Positions 9,559-17,600 of a stretch of 64,000 nucleotides of DNA are shown in pieces. The notes beneath the pieces are model-generated. The model was not told where the DNA came from. It did no database searches and was given only the letters and a program-made list of their open reading frames with translations. How positions within the stretch are numbered: the stretch's first letter is position 1; each line of letters begins with the position of its first letter. A program made the position numbers and the translations under genes. The stretch is from CAVQFD01 sp963724695 (GTDB taxonomy: Bacteria > Acidobacteriota > Vicinamibacteria > Vicinamibacterales > CAVVIG01), in assembly GCA_963724695.1 (NCBI GenBank), contig CAVRVW010000002.1, positions 103,577 to 167,576 of the forward strand. The letters are read 5' to 3'.

Positions 9559-11237
9559 TCATGATGTCCGCGAGCGTGCGTCGGGCGGGCCCGTCCGCAT
9601 CGCCCGGTACCGCCGGATCAGGTTGTTGGTGGAGCTGTCGTGCGCGAGCGCCGGCGTCGCCGCGCTCTCGAGCTCGGGGATGATCGCCTGCGCGAGCGCC
9701 TTGCCCAGCTCGACGCCCCACTGGTCGAACGGGTTGATGTTCCAGATGACGCCCTGCGTGAAGACGCTGTGCTCGTAGAGCGCGACGAGGCTGCCGAGCA
9801 CCGCCGGCGTGAGCCGGTCGGCGAGAATCGTGTTCGACGGGCGGTTGCCCTCGAAGACGCGGTGGGGCACCAGGGCGGCCGCCGTGCCCTCGGCCTTCAC
9901 CTGCTCGGCGGTCTTGCCGAACGCGAGCGCCTCGGCCTGCGCGAACACGTTCGCCAGCAGGATGTCGTGATGCCGGCCGAGCGGCGTGAGCGCGTGGGCG
10001 AACGCGATGAAGTCGCACGGGATCGAGCCGCGTGCCCTGGTGAATCAGCTGGTAGAACGAGTGCTGCCCGTTGGTGCCGGGCTCGCCCCAGTAGATCGGG
10101 CTCGTGTCGTAGGTCGACCGTCTCGCCGTCGAGCGTGACGTGCTTCCCGTTGCTCTCCATGGTCAGTTGCTGGAGGTAGGCGGGGAAGCGCTTCAGGTAG
10201 TTCTCGTACGGCAGCACCGCGACCGTCTGCGGCGCCGAAGAAGTCGGTGTACCAGACCGACAGCAGCCCCATCAGCACCGGCAGGTTCTTCTCGAACGGC
10301 GCGGTGCGGAAGTGCTCGTCCATCCGGTGGAAGCCGTCGAGCATCGCGCGGAAGTGGTCCGGGCCGATGGCGATCATCGTGGACAGGCCGATCGCCGAGT
10401 CCATCGAGTACCGGCCGCCCACCCAGTCCCAGAACCCGAACATGTTGGCCGTGTCGATGCCGAAGGCCGACACCTTCTCGGCGTTGGTCGAGACGGCGAC
10501 GAAGTGCTTCGCCACGGCCTTGACGTCGCCGCCGAGCCCCGCGAGCGACCAGTCGCGCGCGCTTCGCGCGTTGGTCATCGTCTCCAGCGTCGTGAACGTC
10601 TTCGACGACGACGATGAAGAGCGTCTCCGCCGGGTCGAGGTCGCGCGTCGCTTCGACCAGGTCGATGCCGTCGACGTTCGACACGAACCGGAAGCGTCAG
10701 CGAGCGGTCGCTGTAGTGACGCAGCGCCTCGTACGCCATCACGGGCCCGAGGTCCGAGCCGCCGATGCCGATGTTGACGACGTTCCTGATGCGCTTGCCG
10801 GTGTGGCCTTTCCACTCGCCGCTGCGGACGCGGCTGGCGAAGCCGGCCATCTTGTCGAGCACCGCGTGCACGTCCGGGACGACGTTCTTCCCGTCCACGA
10901 CGATTGAGGCGTCCCGCGGCGCGCGCAGCGCGACGTGAAGCGACGGCGCGGTTCTCGGTGATGTTGATCGCATCGCCCGCGGAACATGGCGTCGATCCGC
11001 TCGCGCAGCCCGCACTCCTCGGCCAGCCGGACGAGGAGCCCCATCGTCTCGTCGGTGACGCGGTTCTTCGAGTAGTCGAGGAAGAGGCCACCGCGCCTCG
11101 GCGGTCAGGCGTTCGCCGCGCTGCGGGTCGTCGGCGAAGAGCGTCCGGAGGTGCACGCCGCGGATCGCCAGCGCGTGGGTCTCGAGCGCCTTCCAGGCCG
11201 GGCGCGTGGTGAGCGGCGTCGTTGGCGTCGTGGTCAT
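9559..11237 (-). CDS. pgi: Glucose-6-phosphate isomerase (frameshifted sequence)
   Basis: Interconverts glucose 6-phosphate and fructose 6-phosphate, feeding the adjacent pentose phosphate enzymes. Conserved pieces in several frames are: RPAWKALETHALAIRGVHLR; LDYSKNRVTDETMGLLVRLA; NVVNIGIGGSDLGPVMAYEA; NAEKVSAFGIDTANMFGFWD; GGRYSMDSAIGLSTMIAIG; NPFDQWGVELGKALAQ; and the terminal HDSSTNNLIRRYRAMR. Frame changes occur near 11090, 10980, 10930, 10690, 10600, 10235, 10110 and 10035. The ATG overlaps the stop of the upstream transporter as ATGA (11234-11237). The stop at 9559 follows the RYRAMR end expected for the family; another frame stops at 9494. Confidence 0.85.
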
Positions 11238-12131
11238 CGCGGGAACAGGAAGGTTATCGAGGTCCGGAATCGCCAGCTGGCGCCGACCAGTGCTCTTCCT
11301 CGCCACGACATGTAGACCATCGCGATGGCGATGAACGTGAGCACGCACGGCAACAGTACGCGCAGCGCTCGATCGGATCCAAAGTTCATGGCGCCGATGC
11401 TGAGCGCCAGCGCGGGATGGCGAACCCCGCATTCGACGGCAAGGGCGGTCTTCTCCGCCGGATCGCGCGGGCCAAGCACGTGGCCGATGGCCAGCGCCGT
11501 GACGCTGACGGTCGCGATGACCAGGTAGGACCACGGGGCCGTGTTCAGCAGCACCGGATAGAGCGCGGCGAGGATGATGACGAGCGCGACGAGCACCCCG
11601 ATGTTGCCGGCCTTCCCGAGCGCCGGCGCGAGCCGATCAGCGGTCTCGGCGAACAGCGCGCGGACAAGCAGCCCCAGTCCGGCCGGGACGAGGATCGTCG
11701 TGCCGAGGGTCCAGGCCATGGAACCCAGGTCGATATCGGCCTGGAAGCCCAGTGGCCATCGCGAGCAGGGAAACGACGGCCGGGACCGTTACGAAGGCCA
11801 GCGCCGCGAGGCTCAGGTGCAGGCTGGCCATGAATGCTGCGCTGGCGCCGCCCTTCTTGGGAGCCGACGAGAACATGAGGGGGGCGGGTGGGCACGCGAC
11901 GAGGACCGCCAGCCCGATGGCCAGACCGGGCGCGGGCTCGAGGAGCAGGATGAGCCCAAGGGCTGCGGCCGGCACCACGACGAGCGCCGCGGCGAGCGAC
12001 CGCAGCATCGTCCCGGGCCGTTCCATGAAGTAAGCCACGACCAGCTTCGGGTCGATGCCCAGCGCCTGTGCGAAGACGATCAGCGCCACAGAGATCGGCG
12101 CCACGATCTTGAGGATGTCGACCATGCTCAT
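11234..12131 (-). CDS. Bile acid:sodium symporter (BASS)-like membrane transporter, one frameshift
   Basis: An inner-membrane carrier of about 299 residues with roughly nine hydrophobic helices. The segments include ILKIVAPISVALIVFAQALG, AAALVVVPAAALGLILLLEP, ACPPAPLMFSSAPKKGGASA (a Pro-rich crossover-like loop), GTTILVPAGLGLLVRALFAE and CGVRHPALALSIGAMNF, matching the BASS fold. One frame change near 11748 joins the two halves. It heads the pgi-gnd-pgl set and overlaps pgi by ATGA, suggesting coupled translation. This makes a sugar-acid or organic-anion substrate more plausible than bile acids; the substrate is an inference only. Confidence 0.75.
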
Positions 12132-12226
12132 TGGAGGCCTTTTTCAGGTTGCAGCGAGTCCTTGCCGGCGCTCCAGCGTAGCAAAGACGCGGGAACGGCG
12201 GCCGATTTCTTCGCTGGACATCGCGA

Positions 12227-12865
12227 TCACCGCGTTCCGTGGATACTACGGAGGCGCTGGCGGACATTCTCGATCACGTCCGGCAGTGCCTGCACCGCAC
12301 CGCGTCGCACGAGCCAGCCAGGGATGCGCCCGCCGGGGTTGACCGCTATCTGATACACCACGCGTGAGCGCATGGTATCCAGCCGCTCGAGCGTCCAGGA
12401 TCCGCGGAGCAGCGGCATGCGCACCGTTCCCTTGCGCTCAGCTCGACCCGTCACCTCGGACCAGCTGCACCCGACCATCCCCGGCGCATCCGACTGGCCC
12501 CGCACGTGCAGCACGACGTCGCGAGCGGCGACCACGAAATATCTCGGAGCGTACCGAAGGTAGATCTCGTAGTCGGAAGGGACGCGGCCATCAACCACGG
12601 ACGCCTCGGTCACGTCTGGAACGAGCGCCTTGTAGTGGGACAGATCGCACACCACCGGGAATATCCCGTCGACCGGGAACGGCAATTCGCTCGTCGCCCG
12701 CACCTCTCGGGCCCCCAGCGCTGCATCGTCCCTGAAGGCGAGCGTGACGCCGTCTTTCGTGCCCCCGCTCGTCCAGTCAGCGCTGCCGGTGACGGGAACC
12801 GAACTGCCCACGATGAGCCCGAGCGCTCCGACGAGCGAGACGGCGCGCGACCGCATGTGCGCCAT
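12227..12865 (-). CDS. Secreted START-domain (SRPBCC) lipid-binding protein
   Basis: 212 residues with an N-terminal signal peptide (AVSLVGALGLIVGSSVPVTGSA) followed by a START-like domain. The visible parts are LPFPVDGIFPVVCDLSHYKA; SDYEIYLRYAPRYFVVAARD; a core TRSRVVYQ-type strand seen here as MRSRVVYQIAVNPGGRIPGW; and a C-terminal helix (AVQALPDVIENVRQRLR). START domains bind hydrophobic ligands in a helix-grip cavity; the ligand here is unknown. It starts near the divergent cytochrome c'-like gene and lies 95 bp upstream of the transporter, so it may open the minus-strand operon. The frame is intact. Confidence 0.75.
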   Translation of the reverse strand: MAHMRSRAVSLVGALGLIVGSSVPVTGSADWTSGGTKDGVTLAFRDDAALGAREVRATSELPFPVDGIFPVVCDLSHYKALVPDVTEASVVDGRVPSDYEIYLRYAPRYFVVAARDVVLHVRGQSDAPGMVGCSWSEVTGRAERKGTVRMPLLRGSWTLERLDTMRSRVVYQIAVNPGGRIPGWLVRRGAVQALPDVIENVRQRLRSIHGTR

Positions 12866-13035
12866 TATGACTCTGCCTCGTGCGGGGCGGACGCCTGTGG
12901 TTGTGTTAGGACATGCGCCGCGCGGAACGCGGCCTTCCGCAAGCAGCCTGGGTCTTCGGAGCGGGGCCCGGGATCTGACGAGAAAGACAGGGACTCTTCA
13001 GATGCCGAAGGTGCGGTGCTCACTACAATGGAACA

Positions 13036-13653
13036 ATGAAGAGCTTCGTGACGCGTGCCGGATTACTCCTCGCCGTCTTGGCGGCTGCCTGTTCGTCTTC
13101 GACGCCAGCCCCACCTGTACCTCGCGTTCCCGAGCTCTGGGGAGATCTCACGCCGGTCGTCTCCGTCAAGGAGCTGATGCGCGACATGCTGGATCCGCTC
13201 TCCGACAACATCTTCAACGCGGTGGGAGACGTGGTCACCGAAAAGGGTGTCGTGCAAATGATGCCGAAGACCGACCAGGACTGGGAGAAGATCCGAATCG
13301 GGGCAGTCACGATGGCGGAAGGGGCGTATCTGCTCAAGATTCCCAGGCCGTTCGCCCCGCCCGGAGACCTGAACAACAGCACGGGCCCGAACGCGCCGGA
13401 GTTGTCGCCCGCGCAGATCACAGCCAAAGTCGAAGCTGACCTGGTCGAGTGGAATGCCAGGATCGAGGCCCTGCGAAACGTTGGGCTCGAGGTGCTCGAG
13501 ATTGTGAAGCGGAAGGACGTCAACGAGTTGTGGGACGCCGCCGAAAACCTCGACCAGGCGTGTGAGAATTGTCACCGCAGCTACTGGTATCCGGGCGAAG
13601 ACGCCAAATTCTACGAGAAGCTCAGAGATCGTCTTCAGGAACTGCCGCGATAG
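13036..13653 (+). CDS. Cytochrome c'-like heme lipoprotein
   Basis: A 205-residue periplasm-facing lipoprotein. The leader ends LLAVLAAAC with a lipobox cysteine at residue 19, then SSSTPAPPVPRVP as a flexible linker. The remainder is helical with one C-terminal heme motif, CENCH (in LDQACENCHRSYWYPGE). A single heme motif near the C-terminus of a four-helix protein is the cytochrome c'/c556 layout. TACAAT stands only seven bases ahead of the ATG and no ribosome site is visible, which would fit a leaderless transcript. The partner is unknown; the next gene is also a c-type cytochrome fragment. Confidence 0.75.
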   Translation: MKSFVTRAGLLLAVLAAACSSSTPAPPVPRVPELWGDLTPVVSVKELMRDMLDPLSDNIFNAVGDVVTEKGVVQMMPKTDQDWEKIRIGAVTMAEGAYLLKIPRPFAPPGDLNNSTGPNAPELSPAQITAKVEADLVEWNARIEALRNVGLEVLEIVKRKDVNELWDAAENLDQACENCHRSYWYPGEDAKFYEKLRDRLQELPR

Positions 13654-13736
13654 GATTCTCAAGGCGGAACAGGGAAAAGTCGCGGTCGACGCTCCGGGAG
13701 CGGGCATAATACCGGCGCTCGCGAAGGAGCGTGCCC

Positions 13737-14108
13737 ATGTCCTTGAACCAGTCGACCCGAATCAGTGCGCTCGCCATCATCGGTCTTGCCGGTGCGGCCG
13801 GCGGCGTCGTTCTGTTCGGACAGGTGAGGCAGCCCCCAGCATCCGCGCCCGCCCAGGCCGCGCTCTTCACTGACGCCCAGGCGGTCACCGGCAAGGCCCT
13901 GTACGACAAGACCTGCGCCGGGTGCCACGGCGTGTCTCTCTCCGGGGGGACGGCGCCGCCGCTGACCGGCCCGTCATTTCAATCGAGCTGGGGCGGTCCG
14001 CGCGTGACCCTCGACGATCTGTTCTTCATCACCTATGCCGCCGGCGGCCGCCAGTTCATCGCGGTCTCGTCCGGAAGCCCGTCGGCGCTTCCGTCGGAGT
14101 CACGATGA
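13737..14108 (+). CDS. Truncated or chimeric class I cytochrome c
   Basis: 123 residues. The signal segment ISALAIIGLAGAAGGVVLFG is followed by a standard cytochrome c start: GKALYDKTCAGCHGVSLSGG (heme motif CAGCH), PPLTGPSFQSSW and LDDLFFI. After that the normal domain end (a Met ligand and a terminal helix) is missing. Instead the sequence continues TYAAGGRQFIAVSSGS, which looks like the closing strand of a PQQ-dependent dehydrogenase propeller. I infer an internal deletion joining a cytochrome gene to the end of a quinoprotein gene, or an assembly join. AAGGAG lies ten bases before the ATG, and GGCATAATA at 13703 is a possible -10 region. Its stop overlaps the PPK2 start by ATGA. Confidence 0.6.
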   Translation: MSLNQSTRISALAIIGLAGAAGGVVLFGQVRQPPASAPAQAALFTDAQAVTGKALYDKTCAGCHGVSLSGGTAPPLTGPSFQSSWGGPRVTLDDLFFITYAAGGRQFIAVSSGSPSALPSESR

Positions 14109-14998
14109 AGAAGAGCAAGACGCTGCAGGAGATCGCGAATCGGCTGAAGGCTCGCCCGGGCAGGAAGATTCGCCTGAAGGACTGCGACCCCGGATGGACC
14201 GGATCAATCCGGGACAGGACACAGTCGGAGGCCCTGCTTGCCGACGGCATCCGGCGGCTCGCCAGGCAGCAGAACATTCTGTACGCCGAGAACCGGCATT
14301 CGCTGCTCCTCATCTTTCAGGCGATGGATGCGGCCGGGAAGGATGGGACCATCCGCCACGTGATGTCGGGCGTGAACCCGCAGGGCTGCCAGGTGTTCAA
14401 TTTCAAGGTCCCGTCCGACGAAGAACGGGATCACACGTATCTCTGGCGCTCCATGAAGGCCCTCCCAGAGCGCGGGCGCATCGGCATCCACAACCGCTCC
14501 TACTACGAAGAAGTCCTGGTCGTCCGCGTGCACGAGGAGATCCTCAGAGCGCAGCAGCTGCCGGAACACTTGAAGAAGAGCGACATCTGGAAGCGGCGCT
14601 TTCAGGAAATCAACGACTTCGAGCGCTATCTCGTCGAGAACGGCACCGTCGTCCTGAAGTTCTTCCTCCACGTGTCGAAGGACGAGCAGAAGCGGCGTTT
14701 CCTGGAGCGCATCGACGAGGAGGACAAGAACTGGAAGTTCTCCGTCGGCGATGCGAAAGAGCGGGCATTCTGGGACGACTACATGTCGGCGTACGAGGAC
14801 GCGTTCAACCACACGAGCACGGAGGCGGCGCCCTGGTACATCGTGCCGGCCGACAACAAATGGTTCACGCGCCTGGCCGTGGCGGCGATCATCTGCCAGA
14901 CCCTCGAGGGGATGGGTCTTGCCTTCCCCAAGCTGACGCGCGCGAAGACCCGGGAACTGCAGGAAGTGCGGCGCCTGCTGCTCGCGGAAAAAGGCTGA
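14105..14998 (+). CDS. Polyphosphate kinase 2 family nucleotide phosphotransferase
   Basis: 297 residues, cytosolic; the family transfers phosphate between inorganic polyphosphate and nucleotides. The P-loop variant (LLIFQAMDAAGKDGTIRHVM), the following GVNPQGCQVFNFKVPSDEE, and HNRSYYEEVLVVRVHEE plus FERYLVENGTVVLKFFLHVS are all recognisable as the PPK2 core with its Walker A and the Asn-Arg-Ser lid region. A downstream helix pair (EDKNWKFSVGDAKERAFWDD) is typical. It starts with ATG overlapping the stop of the truncated cytochrome. It converges on the PAL-like gene with only four bases between stops. The frame is intact. Which nucleotide (ADP, AMP) it prefers is not decidable here. Confidence 0.88.
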   Translation: MKKSKTLQEIANRLKARPGRKIRLKDCDPGWTGSIRDRTQSEALLADGIRRLARQQNILYAENRHSLLLIFQAMDAAGKDGTIRHVMSGVNPQGCQVFNFKVPSDEERDHTYLWRSMKALPERGRIGIHNRSYYEEVLVVRVHEEILRAQQLPEHLKKSDIWKRRFQEINDFERYLVENGTVVLKFFLHVSKDEQKRRFLERIDEEDKNWKFSVGDAKERAFWDDYMSAYEDAFNHTSTEAAPWYIVPADNKWFTRLAVAAIICQTLEGMGLAFPKLTRAKTRELQEVRRLLLAEKG

Positions 14999-15002
14999 AC
15001 CG

Positions 15003-16100
15003 TCAGTTTCCCGTCGACAATCGCTTCACGTACTTCGTCAGGCCCCGTACCGTGACCTCCGCGCCGTAGACCGTGCCCTCGGCGTCGACGGCGATGCCTT
15101 CACCGGACGCGCCCTCCGGCGTTTCTGTCAGGTGCGGCGGGATGAAGTACATCACCTTGCCGTCTCTCGCGCTGCCGATCCGGACGCCCTTCTTCCAGCC
15201 CGGGTGCGAGGTGCGGCTCGATTCGGAGTCGTTGGCGTACAGGGTGTCGTCCTTGATGAACATCCCGCTCACGCGGCTGAACTGCTTCCACTCTTCGACG
15301 AAGGTGTAGTTCTTGTCGAACACCTGCAGGCGCACGTTGCCGCGATCGGCAACGATCAGCCGGCCGCGGGTGTCGAAGACCATCGCGTGCGGTGTGCGGA
15401 ACTCGCCTGGCTCGGTGCCGAGACTGCCGAAGCTGCGCACGAACTTGCCTTCCTTCGTGAAGATGGAGATACGGCCCACGGTGCCCGGCGGGGGCGTCGC
15501 GTTCTGGCCGCCGTGCCCTTCAGAGATGAGGATGTCGCCGTTCGGCGCAAGGATGACGTCGCACGGCGAGTTGAGCGCTTCGGGCGGGTTGCCCGGCGTG
15601 CCGTCCTTGCTGCCGATCGTCATCAGGATCTTGCCCTCCGGGCTGAACTTGATGACGCGGTTGCCCTTGCCCTTCGCGTCGGGGAACTTCGCCAGCTCCT
15701 CGGCCGACGCCGCGCGCTCGTCGGTCACCCAGACGTTGCCCTCTCGGTCCACCTGGAAGCCGTGGGGGAAGATCATCGTGCCCGCGCCGAAGCTCCTCAC
15801 GAGCTTGCCGGACGGATCGAACTTCAGAATCGGGTCGGCGGCCGACCCGGCGCACGAGTTGGCGCCGCACCGGTCGTAGGCCCAGACGCTTCGCCCGTCC
15901 GGGTCGATGTCCACGCCGGCTGTGGATCCCCACGTTCTCCCGGCGGGGAGCGTGCCCCAGTTCCGGATCGTCTCATAGGGGTTCGGCAGACCGTTCACCG
16001 GCTGCACATCGGCTTGTCCGAAGGACGTCGAGCCGGGCGCCACGGCAAGAGCAGCCGTGGCCACGGCGGCGGCGAGCACGAATCGGATGGCTCGGGTCAT
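15003..16100 (-). CDS. PAL-like NHL six-bladed beta-propeller, secreted
   Basis: 365 residues with a signal peptide (IRFVLAAAVATAALAVAPG). The repeats match the peptidyl-alpha-hydroxyglycine alpha-amidating lyase (PAL) propeller rather than generic NHL: YDRCG (Arg77, at the place of the PAL catalytic Arg), MIFPHGFQVDREGNVWVTD (His113, first zinc His), SPCDVILAPNGDILISEGHG, and FRTPHAMVFDTRGRLIVADR (His238, second zinc His). At the third zinc position the sequence reads GEGIAVDAEGTVYG, so the expected His-Asp is Glu-Gly, and the catalytic Tyr position is near His196. It may therefore bind metal differently or be non-catalytic. GGAG six bases ahead of the ATG at 16100 fixes the start. It is the last gene of the four-gene operon. 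Confidence 0.8.
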   Translation of the reverse strand: MTRAIRFVLAAAVATAALAVAPGSTSFGQADVQPVNGLPNPYETIRNWGTLPAGRTWGSTAGVDIDPDGRSVWAYDRCGANSCAGSAADPILKFDPSGKLVRSFGAGTMIFPHGFQVDREGNVWVTDERAASAEELAKFPDAKGKGNRVIKFSPEGKILMTIGSKDGTPGNPPEALNSPCDVILAPNGDILISEGHGGQNATPPPGTVGRISIFTKEGKFVRSFGSLGTEPGEFRTPHAMVFDTRGRLIVADRGNVRLQVFDKNYTFVEEWKQFSRVSGMFIKDDTLYANDSESSRTSHPGWKKGVRIGSARDGKVMYFIPPHLTETPEGASGEGIAVDAEGTVYGAEVTVRGLTKYVKRLSTGN

Positions 16101-16119
16101 GGTTTTCTCCATCGATGGC

Positions 16120-16593
16120 CTACTTGATCGCGTTGGCGCCCGCCTGCGACACCTGCTCGTCCTGCACGGCCTGCACGCCGCTCGTGCCGACCGCGCCGAT
16201 GAACTCGCCGCCCCGCACGATCGGAACGCCGCCCGCGAAGGTGATGCCGTTCGGCACTTCCTTGACCGTGCCTTCCTTGAGCTGGGCGCCATACGCCGAG
16301 GTGGCGAGCTTGGACGCGACGACGGTCGCCGCCTTGCGCATCGCGATGTCGTAGGACCGCGCCGACGCGCCGTCGAGGCGCCGCAGCATCACGGGGATCC
16401 CCGCGGCGTCGGTGACGACGATGCTGACGTTCCACTTGTTGCGTCGAGCTTCGGCTTCGGCGGCTTCGATGGCCTGCTGTGCCAGCGCATAGGTGAGCGC
16501 CTGGGGCGCCGCGGCCGGTTGCTGTGCGTTCATGAGGAAAGAAAACGCCAGGATGAAGATGAGGACGGTTCCAACAGTCGAACGACGAATCAT
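16120..16593 (-). CDS. Secreted GlcG/HbpS (DUF336) family protein
   Basis: 157 residues with a signal peptide (TVGTVLIFILAFSFLMNAQ). It is followed by the complete small GlcG/HbpS fold: LTYALAQQAIEAAEAEARRN; VSIVVTDAAGIPVMLRRLDG; ARSYDIAMRKAATVVASK; GGVPIVRGGEFIGAVGTSG; and a final AGANAIK. Family members bind heme or cobalamin-like cofactors or occur beside oxidoreductases; HbpS senses heme and redox stress. AAGGAG eight bases before the ATG at 16593 gives a confident start, discarding a longer upstream frame. It sits 19 bp ahead of the PAL-like gene in a run of secreted redox-type proteins. Confidence 0.85.
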   Translation of the reverse strand: MIRRSTVGTVLIFILAFSFLMNAQQPAAAPQALTYALAQQAIEAAEAEARRNKWNVSIVVTDAAGIPVMLRRLDGASARSYDIAMRKAATVVASKLATSAYGAQLKEGTVKEVPNGITFAGGVPIVRGGEFIGAVGTSGVQAVQDEQVSQAGANAIK

Positions 16594-16694
16594 CGTGATG
16601 GCTCCTTGGCCTGTTGAGAATGTTGGTGCTGAGAATGTTGAGAGTTGATGACGGGCTGTCATGAGTTGCGCTGCTGCAGAGACGAGCGGGGGTG

Positions 16695-17597
16695 CTATCT
16701 GCCGACGACGACGGTGATGTCTTGAGACGTGTACAGGCCGCCGTCGTGGGCGAGCGCCCGTACGACGTAAGTGCCTGGTTCTGCGAAGGTCGCGCGCGCC
16801 TGCCACGTGTTCGCCTCGGGGATCGGCGGCACCATGAAGCCCGACGACCACGGCGATCCTCCGCCGTCCCTCGTGTCTTCCCACACCTTGGTCTGCGGCG
16901 GATCGAAGGTGACCGCCCTGCCTGGCCCCCGATAGACGAAGAAGGACAGACGGAGGCCATTGGCGCCCTGCGGGAGCGTATAACTGCCGCCCGTGAGCGC
17001 CGGCATGTTCCGCTTGTTCGGCTTCCCATCGTCGGTCGCGATCGCCGCGAGCGCCACCGGCTCGCCGACTTTGGCGGTGCGGCTCTTCGCGCCTTCGATG
17101 CTCAGCGTCGGGGCCTTATTGCCGACCATGTCGGGTGAAGTGCTGAGGGCCCCGCCCGCGCCGATGTTCGACATGATGACCGTGTCGTCGAGCACGTAGT
17201 CGGGCCGCAGCGTGCCGAACGCCTTCTCCGTCCGGCCCTTGCTCGTGAGCGTCCAGACGATCTCCTTGGTGCCGAAGTCCTTCGGCACGCGGACCGTGAA
17301 GACGAAACGGTTGCGACGGGGGAAGAAGTGCGTCGGCTGACCGAGATCCGGGCCGCCCGGGTCCATGGTGTTGCCCGGGCCAAGCGAGATGGTCGTCTCC
17401 TTGTCCCACTCGCGGTTCATGTACCCGAACACGAGATCGAACGAGCCGTCCTCTCGCGCCAGCCAGCCTTCGTACACAGGTGAGATGTTCAGGTCGGCCT
17501 GGGACACCTGTGCGCGCAGCGGGTGGAACGCCGCGACGGCAAGAACCGCCGCGCTCGCGGCGACGAGGAACCGTCGCAACGTCTTCGGCGCTTCCAT
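16695..17597 (-). CDS. Secreted protein of unknown function between the PHM-like and GlcG-like genes
   Basis: 300 residues, intact. The signal peptide is FLVAASAAVLAVAAFHPLRA. An N-terminal beta-rich part (ISPVYEGWLAREDGSFDLVF, GYMNREWDKE, FFPRRNRFVFTVRVPKDFG, EIVWTLTSKGRTEKAFGTL) is followed by a C-terminal Ig/PKD-like strand pattern (VKVGEPVALAA-type start seen as KVGEPVALAAIATDDGKPN, then ATFAEPGTYVVRALAHDGG). I recognise no named family. It starts three bases after the stop of the cytochrome c-PHM gene, so the two are surely co-transcribed. It may be a partner or carrier for that enzyme, but this is inferred from position alone. Confidence 0.7.
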   Translation of the reverse strand: MEAPKTLRRFLVAASAAVLAVAAFHPLRAQVSQADLNISPVYEGWLAREDGSFDLVFGYMNREWDKETTISLGPGNTMDPGGPDLGQPTHFFPRRNRFVFTVRVPKDFGTKEIVWTLTSKGRTEKAFGTLRPDYVLDDTVIMSNIGAGGALSTSPDMVGNKAPTLSIEGAKSRTAKVGEPVALAAIATDDGKPNKRNMPALTGGSYTLPQGANGLRLSFFVYRGPGRAVTFDPPQTKVWEDTRDGGGSPWSSGFMVPPIPEANTWQARATFAEPGTYVVRALAHDGGLYTSQDITVVVGR

Positions 17598-17600
17598 ACG

